Positions 25,091 to 38,300 of a stretch of DNA of 64,000 nt are shown piece by piece. Under the pieces are notes generated by a model. It was not told where the DNA came from, ran no database searches, and saw nothing but the letters and a program-made list of their open reading frames with translations. Origin of the DNA: Hofstenia miamia (taxonomy: Eukaryota > Xenacoelomorpha > Acoela > Hofsteniidae); the NCBI GenBank assembly GCA_900660155.1, contig CABFPE010000114.1:50129-114128 (forward strand). Reading direction: 5' to 3'. Both the position numbers and the translations under genes were made by a program. Numbering within the stretch: position 1 is the stretch's first letter; each line of letters starts with the position of its first letter.

Positions 25091-26159
25091 GCACACTAAA
25101 GTTAACAATTTTTTTTGAAACTCAATATTATTTTTTCTGTATGCATAACAATAAATTAATAATTTTCCATTATGGCCATATTTTTAAGTTTGCCATCCAT
25201 AATGACCATAAATTTGTTTTCTACTTATGATTAGGATATTCAAAAATTGTACAGAATGGTATGGTACCCAGTGGTGAAACCTACTTTGTATGGTAAAATT
25301 CAATTTTATTAATATTATTATTAGTTGATCTCTTAAAATGAGATGAAAAACACATTCTTAATAAACAATCAAACGTTTTATATTCGTCTTATTGGGGAAT
25401 AGCATACTGTAATATGACTTAAGACATTTCTTCTAAATTTCTTATAAAACACCATTTCTAAACGTCACTGGATGCATTCTAGTGTTCACCAATGATATTG
25501 AAAACGTCTTCTAACCCATTCTCAAATGCTTATTACAATTTGGTTTGGTTTTTTAATAGGCCAGATCAGGGAATCTCCCTAAGCCCTTCTTATTTTTATT
25601 CAAGTTTAGGAATTCAATAGCACATGAAAGAACAATATATAGTGTTACAAATGTTTTCTAAGCTCCTTACTCACATATGTCTGTTTCACTTCATTGTATG
25701 TAAAATCTTAAAATCTTTTGCTAAATTATTGAAATTACCATTTACTTTTTGCTTACTTCAAAGCAAGTAAGTGGCAAAATGTGAAACAATAGAGAGAAAT
25801 TTATTGTATTTTTATATTGAAAAAAATCACAAAAATGCTCTGCTTGTAGGAGTAATTATTCCATTGACTTGAAAACCAACACTTACCTTTGCAAAAGAAT
25901 AGAAGTAATATTTTGTCTCAGTCACCTCATTAAAACAATAAAAAATATACAAATCACAGCTAAAAAGTGAAATTGAAATGACAGTGCTCAAATTTATAAT
26001 GAAATTGTTCAGTTAATTGACGAATTAGTAAGATTGAAAACTATTGCTAAAGAAGGTTTTAAGAAATTTTTCAATAAATTACAAAATTATTTCCTTAAGT
26101 AAAAGGAGAAGGAGAACTTTGTTGTGAAATTAATTTCACTCCTTCTTATATAGTAGATA
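25091..26159. other. No feature recognised
   Basis: AT-rich sequence. A phenylalanine-rich ORF at 24949-25230 starts within the repeat and continues here, but it looks like low-complexity chance. Toward 25970-26150 a frame of charged residues precedes the capsid-like pseudogene and could be an upstream gene of the same element. Confidence 0.35.
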
Positions 26160-27120
26160 TGACTGAAATTCCTCTATTTCTAAATTCAAATTATGCAAAT
26201 GTTGTAGGTAAACCTTCTGATTTCATAGTAAAATTTGTAAATCCCATAAGATTTCAGAAACAAACCACATTACATTTGCCTAGATCAAATAAATATGTCA
26301 TACTCTTGGTATAACATTTCTGAGGAGTATATGAAAATCAAAATTGAATATTCCCACAATGAGGCTATTACTTGGACAAATGTTTCATTTCCTGATGGTA
26401 CTTTTCAGTACAAAGATATATCAGCATATATAAATAATGAAGTTGTAGCAAATGGTCATTGATCAAATGAAACTACAGATAAACATGTTGAAATTATTTT
26501 TAATGAGAATACTTATAAGGTATTGGTTTCATAGAGCCTAAAATTTGCTTAAAATTTCATAAGGAATTTGGTGATCTGCTAGGTTTTAAGTTCTTAAATT
26601 AAAACCATTCAATGATCTTAGAAAAGACTACAATTTTGAATCATGTTCCTAACATTACAAAATGAATTGACAACATTTAATTCATTCTTCACTGATAAGT
26701 GATAGTATATAATGGAAATTCTAGTAGACATAGTATTTACTTTTTCTAAAAATGATTTTGTGTCAAGTTATCCATTTACAAAACAGCATTTGCACAAGCT
26801 TTTTAACAAAATCAACACAGATGAAATAGGAATATACATTACTGATAGCCAAAATCAAATTTTTAACTTAAAATGATAATCATGTTCACTTGGTATTTTT
26901 AATCAAATATGGCTATTCTTAATCAAATAAGGTTATTCTTAATAAATTATAAATTATTTTTAAAATTTCAAAAATGAAAGTCTTTTTTTCTTATATAGAC
27001 ATGACTAAATCAAAGAAAACTTATGAAAACTATTTAAGGTTTTATTGGTCCAAAAGAAGGATGTTTAACAAGCATATTTGAATATTTATTTGGAAGTATC
27101 CAATGTTGTCATGCACATTC
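26160..27120 (+). pseudogene. Decayed ORFs resembling capsid-like proteins of large virus-like DNA transposons
   Basis: From ATG 26160 a frame starts MTEIPLFLNSNYANVVGK and continues with WYNISEEYMKIKIEYSHNEA and FPDGTFQYKDISAYI. After frame changes, KFHKEFGDLLGFKFLN (about 26550) and SSYPFTKQHLHKLFNKINTD then IGIYITDSQNQIF (about 26770-26870) appear. I recall this order of motifs (a surface-strand start, YNIS, FPDG.Y...I, LGF, a late ITD.) from hypothetical proteins common in cnidarian genomes, in elements of the Polinton or adintovirus kind, where they would be minor capsid or penton-like. A second start near 26999 (MTKSKKTYENYLRFYWSKRR) may be the next gene of the element. About six stops and frameshifts are present, so it is a relic. 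The family name is a low-confidence inference; that the region was coding is better supported. Confidence 0.4.
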
Positions 27121-27687
27121 AATACTTCATGACAGTTACAGAGGCTATTTTATTGAATATTGATTAGGCCACAGATATTGCTATGCTATTTAAAATTCTT
27201 GTAATTTTTTAAAAATGTAACATATCCTACATTCTTTATGTTTTGCTTAAAAATTGAATTTGAAAGCCAATTTTCATTCAGTTACAATGATATTTTTAAT
27301 GAGACCTATACCTAAAGCTGACCTGATTGAGACAGAAATTGATTTAGAATATTTAAAGTTTTGAACCTATCTTTAACTTTAGTCATTCTCTGATAATGTA
27401 ATCCTACTCATTACATTGGTTAACATTTTGGATCCTTTTCAAATCAAATGGTAATTAACATCGGAAATTTTTTCATAAAACATTTTAAGTTTTTTTGATA
27501 ATTTTTAATGAGACCTGTACCTAAACCTAACCAGACCTAAAACTTTTAATTTGATTTCATGTGAAACTTTTTCCAATATTTGCACTAAATTTGTAGGACA
27601 TTTACTTAAAAAGTAAAAGTGGAAGAACTGTTTCCACTAAATTTTTGTTTCATTAGGGATATTACTAAAACATTATTGTTACCATAT

Positions 27688-28630
27688 TGTAGAATCACAG
27701 GGGAGCTCAGACTACTACAGTATTACTGGGGAACTCAATGTTTAAACAGAAGGTTGCAAAGACTACCATTGCAGTGAGTGACCCACATTCCAACAGAAAA
27801 ACAAAGATATTGGTAATTAGCCATTGTAAAAAGTAACAAGAAAGATCCACTTAGGACTCACTTCCAATGACAACCAACTCACATGGCATCACACTGAAGC
27901 AGTATCCATGAAGAGACCTCCAAACTTGTAAAAGGTGCTGCCCTATGTGCCTCTAGTTGTTAATTTCTATCTCAATAAAACAGTTCTCATATGTTGTTGT
28001 TTCTCAGCTCAAGTAATAATATAATAATAGCATGTAGTAGCCATGCATTAACATTTACTGATGGTTTATTATCATCACAGTGGAAAGTTATAATGTGCAT
28101 GTTTAAATTGCAATGATTGATTAAAATTTCTTATTCCCTAACAAAATTCTGTCCATGATTTGGGCTGCCTGCCAGAATAAAGCATGTTGTCACCCTAAAC
28201 TCAGAGGAGTAACTCCCAAATTGTTGGTAGAGACTTAAACATTTATTATACTAAGATACATCCAAATGCCTAAAATGGGGTTAGCAATATTAAATAAAAG
28301 TAAAAACCAAATGCAGTTGAGTGAGGCAAAGTATATTTTGCTGTGTCCTCACTACAAGTCTCTCAAGTATTTATACAAAACAATTGAATCATTACCTGTA
28401 ATTGCTTACACTTATTGCAATCATGGTTTCCCTTGCAAAATTAAAGAGCAGTAGCATGTTACATAAATTCTAGGGGAAAAATTATTAAAGGATCAAAATA
28501 CTACACTAGAAATGATAGCAATAAATCAATACATCAATGTGATGTCACTTAGAAACAATTAGAGCAAGATTTAGCTGGAAATTACAAAAGTTAATTATAT
28601 TGAAAAAGGAGGGCCCCAAGTGACTGTACA
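27688..28630 (-). repeat. Solo LTR of the composite gypsy family, inverted, diverged
   Basis: Read on the minus strand it starts TGTACAGTCACTTGGGGCCC and ends CTGTGATTCTACA, matching the LTRs of the composite element (TGTAGAGTCACTCAGGGCCC ... ATGATTCTACA). Internal matches include the segment around CTCTGAGTTTAGGGTGACAA, the TATA region (TTGTATAAATAC) and ACTTGTAGTGAGGA. It is flanked by ATAT on both sides (27684-27687 and 28631-28634), a 4-bp target duplication. The ORF at 28266-28454 is inside the LTR and is not a gene. Confidence 0.85.
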
Positions 28631-29223
28631 ATATGGACATATTTCAATAATTACCAACATTATGCATAGAGAGCTTATTCAAATACAAATTTCCACGATA
28701 TTTCAAATAGATACAACCTGTTACTTTAGCATCACTTATTGCTTAGTTATTGAGGGAATATGAAATAAATATATTATATTTCAACATTTGTAAAATTTTT
28801 AATTTAGTAGGAAATTATTCTTTAAAAAATTAATATTAAAAATATAATTAGAAATATATAATAAATAGAAATATATAAATTATAAACTATGTTGTTTCAA
28901 ATATATTATTTGGGCATTACTAATTTCCAATTGATTCAGAATTATGACACAGTAACAGGATTTTTATCAGTTAGCAGAAAGAAGCACAATTTGAATGCTT
29001 TTTCTGTAAATATTAATGACATGGACAATGAAACAATTACAGACCAAAGATTGGAAGTCATCAATAAATATCAAGCAAGTATATTCAGGCAAAATCATAA
29101 TAATTTTTACTGATATCAATATAGACACAACATAAAGAGACAAGTGCATTGAAAATTATAAGCTTCTAAAAAAAGCTGAAATTTCAATAAATCATAAAGG
29201 TTTGTATTTCACTGAGCTGAAAG
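28631..29223. other. Spacer between two solo LTRs
   Basis: AT-rich. A 74-codon ORF at 28889-29113 (starting MLFQIYYLGITNFQLI) is unrecognised and probably chance. Confidence 0.35.
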
Positions 29224-29227
29224 AAGT

Positions 29228-30088
29228 GTAGAGTCACTCAGGGAAAATTCGTGATTATTATTTATTCTATTTATATTTGTAATGACGTCAGGATGACGTA
29301 TTTTCCCCTCGATTTGGTGCTACGTAATTATATGCTCAAATTTAATTTGCGAGGGAAGTTAATAAGTCAATGACATGACTAGCTTGTGATTAACTGTAGT
29401 TGTAAACAAAGGCAGGTCATTATTTGCAATTGTATAAATTGAGAGACGCTGTTGAGAAAGGTCAATAGATTTTATCTAGCCTCAATTACTGTTGCTTTTC
29501 TCTCCGTTACTTTATTTAGTATTTCATTATGAAAATAATTGCTTAAGCTCGGCGACAATTTGGGAGTGCTTTCTTAAGGCACAGGGCGACACGTAGCTCC
29601 TGGCGATCATTAGATCTTCCCAGCCCAAATTGTGGACTCATTAGGTTACGGATACGGGTACGGCTAAGGAAATAATAAACCTCTCGTTTGATTCAACACG
29701 TACATGCACTTATATTTTGATGACACTGTGATGATACCATGCCGTTGGCTAACACGAATGTCTGGCAATTACAGACTATTATTTAGTGAGCTGAGAACTA
29801 ACAATGAAAATGAGATGTTTACTTTACTATGAGATAGAAATTAATAATTGAGACAAATAGGGTAGCACCATGCACTAGTCAAGCACTCAACTGTTTCTAA
29901 AGATTCCGCTTCGGCTGGAAGCCATGTCAGTTGGTCATCTTGGAATGAATACTTGGATGAATTACCAATGTTTATATTAGTTTATTTTCTCTTTATCTGT
30001 TTCTCCCAGAATCGGGGCTGTCGTTTCTATGTTAAACCTTCTGCAGAGTCAATTAGTTTCTAGTCTAATTACAGCCCGCAATTCTACA
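29228..30088 (+). repeat. Solo LTR, CpG-rich relatively intact relative of the composite family
   Basis: It starts TGTAGAGTCACTCAGGG and ends CCGCAATTCTACA, and is flanked by a perfect 4-bp target duplication GAAG (29224-29227 and 30089-30092). It carries TGACGTCA (29283-29290) and a second TGACGTA, a TATAAATT box (29433-29440), and AATAATTGCTTAAGC, also seen in the other LTRs. Its many CpG dinucleotides contrast with the CpG-poor surroundings and the decayed copies, which suggests it is younger or from a less mutated subfamily. It is a solo LTR, left by recombination of a full element. Confidence 0.88.
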
Positions 30089-32166
30089 GAAGTGTGCTTG
30101 ATAAATTAAAGATTATTTGCAAGAGCTTAATTGCAGTAGCAAGACTACTAAAATTGAAACACATTCAGCTTTATACAAAATCAATTAGGTTCCTTATAAA
30201 ATTTTACCAATTAGTTAATGTAAAAGAAGAACTTTTAAGATCAATGATTCTTCATGGCAAATTAGAAGTGCATTTCACAACATTATGGAATTCTGTAAAG
30301 ATTTTCTATGCCTCTGTATAAATTGAAATCTAATTTCTTACTAAGGTGGCTAATAAGACTAATAATTTACTTAAAAGTAAATTTCAAGCAAAATAACTAC
30401 ACAGAAATGCTTAAAATTATAGTCTTCAAATTTATACATAAGGTGGTGTAGTTGCTCCATGACAGCCACCATAGTCATATAAATTTGAGCCCCTAAATTT
30501 TGTTTGTTTTATCAAATGCTACTAGATCAATATATTAAAAATTTTCTGTAATATTTCAGGATTTGAATATATATCTTAGATCATCATGTACAACATGCCA
30601 AGCAGTGATATATAAAACTTGCTAATTAATATTTCTTGAACTTAGAGATATTTCAAAATTAGCAATGTAATCTACATTTTATAATTTTTGATATTTACTA
30701 TATTATTCTTCTTTAGTCATAATATTTTTGCTATAGAATCAAATGAGTCTATATATTTGAGGCCCCCAGCATTGCCTCTCTACTTCAAAATATTGTTGGC
30801 ATAAGTTAATTATCATAAACTTATGTATTTAGAATAAATTAGATTTCATTGCTTTCTGCAAATTGCATAAGAATATACTTAAAGTAATTTGAAGTCAAAT
30901 CTTTTGGTTTATATACAGTATGTACATCATCACTCATAGCAGTCATTTCTATGAAATCTCAGTTTTCAAAATCTCATGTAAAGAATTTATCAAAATTTTG
31001 CATAATATATGATATAAAATTTTTAAAACAACAAACATTTGCTTATTTGTAAAATGAAAGAAACTGGTAGATTCTATCAGTTTTGGTTTGTGTCTAGGTT
31101 CAGTTCAGTGTGAAGGCAGACAACTCTAGTGATGATGCCTGTTTAAACATACATTTTTGTTCCATATTTGTAATATATTTTTAGAAATACTTATATTTTT
31201 GCTAAGTTGATTTCTAAATAGAAATATTGCAGATATGTCTTATTGTAGAAAATAGGAAATTCAAAAAATGTAGGTATGTACTATAAAAGTGGCTATCATG
31301 ATTTCAATTTTAGGTTTATTTGTTTCTATCAAAATTTAAGAGTGTTCAGATCTTTTTGAAGCATATCAATTTGATGAAATAGCATTCAGATGAGCATTAT
31401 TTTGATTCATGGGCCACTTGTTTATTCATCAATTATATTTAATAATGATTGCATTTTTCAATCACTTTGAATATCATAATCAACACCTTCAATTACTGAT
31501 TCAAAATATTTAAATCAAAAAAAAATTTGATTGCATGTTTAATTCTAATCTTATATAATATTGCCAAGTCCAAGTAGTTAATTGCTGACTGTTCAAACAA
31601 ACTCAATTACTTGTTTAAAGTTTTTTTGTAATTATACAATTGAACAATATAATAATTTTGGTTTATAAGTTACTTATACATATACACATATGCAAAATAT
31701 ATTGAAAATTTGTTAGCATACCCTTGTGAAAAACTGATTTGGCTTCATTAAAAAGAATAACAGCTTTTTGTTAAAAAAATTGGAAAATTTAGAATTTAAT
31801 ATCATTAGGTTTCATTTTGAAGTTAAAATAGTTGTACAATTATAAAACTTGCATGTGGGTTCCTTCAGGTAATATCTCTAATATTTCATACTAATATAGC
31901 AATAGTAAAAGTTAAATCTATATTCAATTTGAGTTAGATATCTTGCATATTTCTCTATGTATTTTTTACTGCATTGGTGGTTGGAGTGCTTAGAACAGCT
32001 TGCTTTATTTAATAGTCATTTTGAACTAAGAATTTCATTTAATATTGTGTACTAGAGGCTAATGCTTCTCAAAGGTTAAATTTGCAACCCCATTGCAGCT
32101 GTCTTTACTATTTTTAATCATATCTCACAAGAATTCAAGCTATTAGCAACTTGGTTTTAGTTTCAG
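30089..32166. other. Sequence upstream of dCMP deaminase copy B, no gene recognised
   Basis: AT-rich. A 75-codon ORF at 30094-30321 is unrecognised. The promoter and any 5' exon of copy B should lie in or before this stretch, because the first recognised exon begins with an acceptor, but I could not place them. Confidence 0.4.
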
Positions 32167-32307
32167 TTGGATGAAGCAAGAAAATCAATACTCTTGGAAT
32201 GAATACTTCATAGGCTTTGCACTCCTATCATCTAAGAGAAGCAAGGATCCTAAAACTAAAGTTGGTGCTTGCATTGTTAATCATCTAAATCAAATTATTG
32301 CAATAGG
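32167..32307 (+). CDS. DCTD: dCMP deaminase copy B, exon 1
   Basis: Acceptor TTTCAG at 32161-32166. The exon reads T, TGG, then ATG (32171) and ends ATA GG before the donor GTAACA (32308). It encodes MKQENQYSWNEYFIGFALLS and on to QIIAIG. The same phase and boundary occur in copy C. Confidence 0.88.
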
Positions 32308-35300
32308 GTAACACTATTTATTCTTAAACAGTTCCTTTATAAATATTTATAATGCACTTTACAAATTTGCCTCTACAGCATTAGCTATGCAATAATTAAT
32401 TTTGAAAATAATAATAAATTTGAATAATATTTTATTCTTAGGAAATAACAACAATTGGCTTTCTCTCTTTTCACCTGAACATTTCTACCAGTTGTAAAAA
32501 AATCCAAGCTCTTGAAACTATATACTCTGACAGTGTTCTCAACATTTTATGTAATGCTGCCAGTCTAAGAGCACAACAGACCCTAACTCAAATAATAAAT
32601 GCTTGGGTCATTTAGTGACATTTCTCACAAAATTGCAACTCAGCCCTTATCACTTCAATTACAAAAATTCTGATGTGAATCATTTTAGTTTTTGCCATGT
32701 CTTGATTTTAACACTGCTTTTGCAACTTACAAAAAGAGTTTTGTTTGAAGGTATTAATCTCTCTGGTATTATATTTTGATTGACATCATTGCAAACTCTA
32801 TATTCAAACTCTCTGCAGTTTAGGTAAATTTTTGACCCATAACTAAGGATCAGGCAATGTAAAATAGTGTTCTCCTACAAGCCTTTAGCTCTCTTTCACA
32901 AAAGATACTTCTAGCTCTGTTATTTCTCTAGGGATTACATTCATAATGTTTGATTACATATCTAACTGGGACTTCAATCTCAATCACAAATCTGCTTATT
33001 CACACTTATTGCATATTCCCTGGTTTTTTATCAGGCTCTATCATAGCTGCTTTTCTATTTTCAACACTGATATTATATCTAAATGTCTTATAGAATGATC
33101 CTTCCTAATTTATTAAAATTACACAGCCTGAAGATGAATTCATGGATGCCCTTACATAGGCTTTGCACAAGCTACTAAATGTTTCTCTTACAACCAATAG
33201 ACAGTTTGATGTCAAGATATGCAGAGTTTAAAAATTTGCCTCTTCAAATCTTTTTGCCTTCAGCAACCTGAATCATTAGTTCTTCTGTGTTGTTTAGATC
33301 AATGATAATTTCACTAATGAAAAATGCCCATGGAGTTTTTGTGCAACTACCTGAAAATGTGTAAAAATCCTTTCAGAGTTTATCAACCAAGCTTATCATA
33401 TAATGCAATTATCCAATTATTCCATTCTATTATCTAATTTCAGAATATTTAATTTTACTATTAATAAATTGCAAAAATATTGTAGAGTCACTCAGAGCCC
33501 TCCATTTCTTATTCCATTATTTATTTGATAGCTTTGTAAATTTGAGCTTGATATTGCTCTTAATTTCAGCATTGATGTCACTTTGCCATCATTAGTCAGA
33601 CTGAGTGTAGTATTTCAATATTAAAATTGCTGCCCCCCAAAGTTATGCAGATGTGTAATTGCTCTTTAATTTTGTGAGGGAACTCATGTGATAATATACT
33701 GTAAACAATACAGGTAATATTTCAATCATATTGTATAAATACTTGAGGCACTTGTAGTGAGGATGCAAATAAACTTTGTCTCACTCAAATACATTTGCTT
33801 TTTTCTTTATCTGATTAACCACTTTTTAGGTATTGTCATGGATTTAAAAATAATAATTGCTTAAGCCTCTGAGTTTAGGGTGACAACTCCCTCTATTCTG
33901 GTAGGCAGACCAAATTGTGGACAGAATTAGGTTAAATTTATGTCTATGAGTAGGAAATAACAACTTTTATTTGATCATTGCAATTTGAAAATGCACATTA
34001 TAATTACACACTGTGATGATAATATACAGCTGGTTAACATGCATGCATGGCAATTACATTCATTTATTTATTATTACATGAGCTGAGATAAGAACAACTG
34101 AGATCTGTGTTATTGAGCTAGAAATTAACAACTAGAGACACATAAGTTAGCACCTTGGCAAGTTTGGAGTTCTCTTTGAGGATACAGCTTTGGCATGATG
34201 CAATGCAAGTTGGTTGTTATTAGAGGTGAAATCTTGGTGGATCTTTCTTGTATTTTGTTACAATGGCAAATTACCAATGCCTTTATTTGTTCAGTTAGAA
34301 TGTGGGTTACTTACTGCTATGGTAGCCTTTGAAACCTTCTGTTGAAACCATTAAGTTCCCTAGTACCACTGGAGTGGCTGAGCTCCCATATGATTCTACA
34401 TGGTGACCCTGACGTGATCTCAAGACCATGGAAGTTTTGAACTACATAGTTTAACCTCACACAATCTTGTTGCAGTTTGCATGCAAAGCAATGTTAAGAG
34501 ATGTACTCCAGTCATTAAACCTGTATGCACACCAGAAAAAGAGTTCAGGTGATTCTATATAGTGAAGCTGATGTTTTCTAGACCTGTCACCAAGCTCTGA
34601 TGATGTTCTAAGTTCTCATTTTTGTTGTTATCATACTGTTGTTTTGTTTTCTAGCATTTGGATTTATTATTGAACCACTACTGTGCTGTCTACCAGTTTA
34701 GTTTTTGTCTTCTAATTCTCTGGAGTAAACTCTCAAATTGTTTTTTGGATCATTCTTGATTTTTTCTTTATTGCTATTATAAATAGTTTTTCTCATAATG
34801 GGACTCCCTCATGGAGCATCCATAGTGCAAGGGTTGGTGACCAAGATGCTACCCCTTACACTGATGGAATGTTAGTTACAGTTTCTACTCTTTCTTGATT
34901 TTCTCAAACACCCCCAGTTGTTACTCAACAAACATTCAGCCCAACCACTGTTCTTCTAATCCTTTTATTCTCAGTGATGTTAGCTTGCCCCACTTAGATC
35001 CACAAGCTATTGAGATTGAACAGCTCAATGATGCTCTGTTAAAGCAAACCATGATGCAAGCCAATTGTGAGCAATAAATCAATTCCTTACAATCTGAACT
35101 ATGNATGATATACTGGGCCTAATGAAGTGTATGACCAAGGTCTCTGTAACACCTTTTGGGATACTATCAAGGATGCAAAGATTAATTATCCCATTACTAT
35201 TGGAACCACCATCCTCAGCAAGAAGGTCAACCTTGCCCAAGTTGAAATGAACACATAGAAAGGCAACTTACTTGTAATTCCACTGCAATGTATAATGACA

Positions 35301-38300
35301 CTGCTAATTTCACCATTGTGGAGAGTGAAGAAGGGGAAGAAGAAGGTGTCTGCACACCTCCCTGAGAAGATCAATTACATTTCCTCAGCTATCAAAGCAA
35401 CTAGAGCTATGCAGTTGTCTGAATACAAAGATGTCATGGAATAACTGTTATCTGGTGGAAACCCTGAGCACATCTATATTGATGGTAAATTAACAATCAG
35501 AGACATTTTCCTGAAGGTGCAGCCTCTATATCTACAACTACAGAAGATTCATGAGAAAATCACACAATTGCACCCAAGAGTGTTAATACTTTTCCAAGCA
35601 TCCAGTGATCTCATGTGGATCAATAATGTGGAGACCATCACCCATTAATACAACATCACTAAGAGGATTAAAATAATCACAATGCTAAGGGCAAAAGTGT
35701 CTAACCCTGAGGAAATGACATTACAGCAAGTTACTGAGTATTGCTCCTTGTTCATGGATTGCATTGGATTATTGAGAGATGTATTCACCCACTTTTATCT
35801 GACAACTAGGATCAGTGCTGAAGATGCATATACATCAGACACAGATGCAATGATGACTTTAATGATTGCCCTTAAGGGCCTCTGCCTCCATGAAAGATTC
35901 TATGATACCTTCACATGAGGGCTTAACAACCTCAGGAGAAACTGTCCAATAAGTTTATGATTACCAGAAATTCAGTTCTTCTGCCTCTGGGATGAAACAG
36001 TTACCCAGAGTGAGGCCCTGATGCAGATAACTTAGTGCCCCCAGTACACAGATGTCTCCAGTTGGGATGACATTTTAGCTACTGAGATTATTGAAGAAAC
36101 ACAGAAATTGTTGTCAGGTCCAACAGTCCAACTACTACCTCAACATTAGTTGAGCAAGGGGGGGGCATGTAGAGTCACTCAGGGCCCTTCTTCCTTATAC
36201 CATTATATATTTGATAGCTTTGCAAATTCAAGCTTGATATTGCTCTTAATTTCAGTAGTGACGTCACTTTGACCTAATTTGTTAGATTGAGTGTAGTATT
36301 TCAATATTAAAATTGCTGTCCCCTCAATGTAATGCAGACATGTAATTGCTTTTTAGTTTTGCAATGGAACTTGTGTAATAATTTAGTGTAAACAATACAG
36401 GTAATATTTCAATCATATTGTATGAATACTTGAGGCACTTGTAGTGAGGATGCAAATAAACTTTGTCTCAATCAAATGCATTTGCTTTTTTTATCTGATT
36501 AACCCCTTTTTAGGTATTATCATGGATTTAGAAATAATAATTGCTTAAGCCTCTGCCAACAATTTGAAAGTTACTCCTCTGAGTTTAGGGTGACAACTTG
36601 CTCTATTCTGGTAGGCAGCCCAAATTGTGGACAGAATTAGGTTAAATCTATGTCTATGAGTAGGAAATAACAACTTTTATTTGATCATTGCAATTTGAAA
36701 ATGCACATTATAATTACACACTGTGATGATAATATACAGCTGGTTAACATAAATGCATGGCAATTACATTTTCATTTATTTATTATTACATGAGCTGAGA
36801 TAAGAACAACTGAGATCTGTGTTATTGAGCTAGAAATTAACAACTAGAGACACATAAGTTAGCACCTTGGCAAGTTTGGAGTTCTCTTTGAGGATACAGC
36901 TTTGGCATGATGCAATGCAAGTTGGTTGTTATTGGAGATGAAATCTTGGTGGATCTTTCTTGTATTTTGTTACAATGGCAAATTACCAATGCCTTTATTT
37001 GTTCAGTTAGAATGTGGGTTACTTACTGCTATGGTAGCCTTTGAAACCTTCTGTTGAAACCATTAAGTTCCCTAGTACCACTGGAGTGGCTGAGCTCCCA
37101 TATGATTCTACATGGTGACCCTGACGTGATCTCAAGACCATGGAAGTTTTGAACTACATAGTTTAACCTCACACAATGTTGTTGCAGTTTGCATGCAAAG
37201 CAATGTTAAGAGATGTACTCCAGTCATTAAACCTGTATGCACACCAGAAAAAGAGTTCATGTGATTCTATATACTGAAGTTGATGTTTCCTAGAGCTGTC
37301 ACCAAGCTCTGATGATGTTCTAAGTTCTCATTTTTGTTGTTATCATACTGTTGTTTTGTTTTCTAGCATTTGGATTTATTATTGAACCACTACTGTGCTG
37401 TCTACCAGTTTAGTTTTTGTCTTCTAATTCTCTGGAGTAAACTCTCAAATTGTTTTTTGGATCATTCTTGATTTTTTCTTTATTGCTATTATAAATAGTT
37501 TTTCTCATAATGGGACTCCCTCATGGAGCATCCATAGTGCAAGGGTTGGTGACCAAGATGCTACCCCTTACACTGATGGAATGTTAGTTACAGTTTCTAC
37601 TCTTTCTTGATTTTCTCAAACACCCCCAGTTGTTACTCAACAAACATTCAGCCCAACCACTGTTCTTCTAATCCTTTTATTCTCAGTGATGTTAGCTTGC
37701 CCCACTTAGATCCACAAGCTATTGAGATTGAACAGCTCAATGATGCTCTGTTAAAGCAAACCATGATGCAAGCCAATTGTGAGCAATAAATCAATTCCTT
37801 ACAATCTGAACTATGGCTACAAGATTCCACAGCTTTGCAGAGGGAGAAAGGATTGCAAATCCAGAATCTCACCCCACCACCTTCTGTGCCTCCACCACAG
37901 ATTTCACAGGAGAGCACATCTCCTCACCAGCATTCTCCTTCACCTGGAAATTCAGAATACATAACTTACAATATTCACTGTCATTCAACTTGTTTCAGTG
38001 CACCTCCCACTGTGCCTACCACTAATTTTTCAATGCCTAACTTTATAATGCCAGATACTTCTTTTACAAGCTGCAGTCCTACCCTTACACAGTCTGCCTT
38101 AACTCAAGTGTCTATGCTAACTACTATAGCTACTCCCAGTCCTTGTTCACCAGTTAAGGCCTTTTTGCATCCTCCACCTGTCAACACTTCAGTTGTGCCT
38201 ACTGTGTCTGTGCTAACTACTCTGAAGTCTGAACCTAGCAGGTCATCAACAACTAGCCAGCCAAGATTCACTCAGTCCATTCTTCAACTCAAACCTAGTG

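Noticed and set aside
24949-25230. A 93-codon ORF rich in Phe, Tyr and Ile.
   Set aside because: It is low-complexity AT-driven sequence that starts inside a dispersed repeat and is not conserved in the other copy.
29936-29960. The solo LTR contains CTTGGAATGAATACTT, identical to part of dCMP deaminase exon 1 (about 32191).
   Set aside because: The flanking sequence does not match and the LTR frame does not continue the protein. I take it as chance.
35186-35374. Minus-strand ORFs inside the composite (35186-35374 and 43393-43581).
   Set aside because: They are antisense shadows of the extra 3' ORF and are identical only because the DNA is duplicated.
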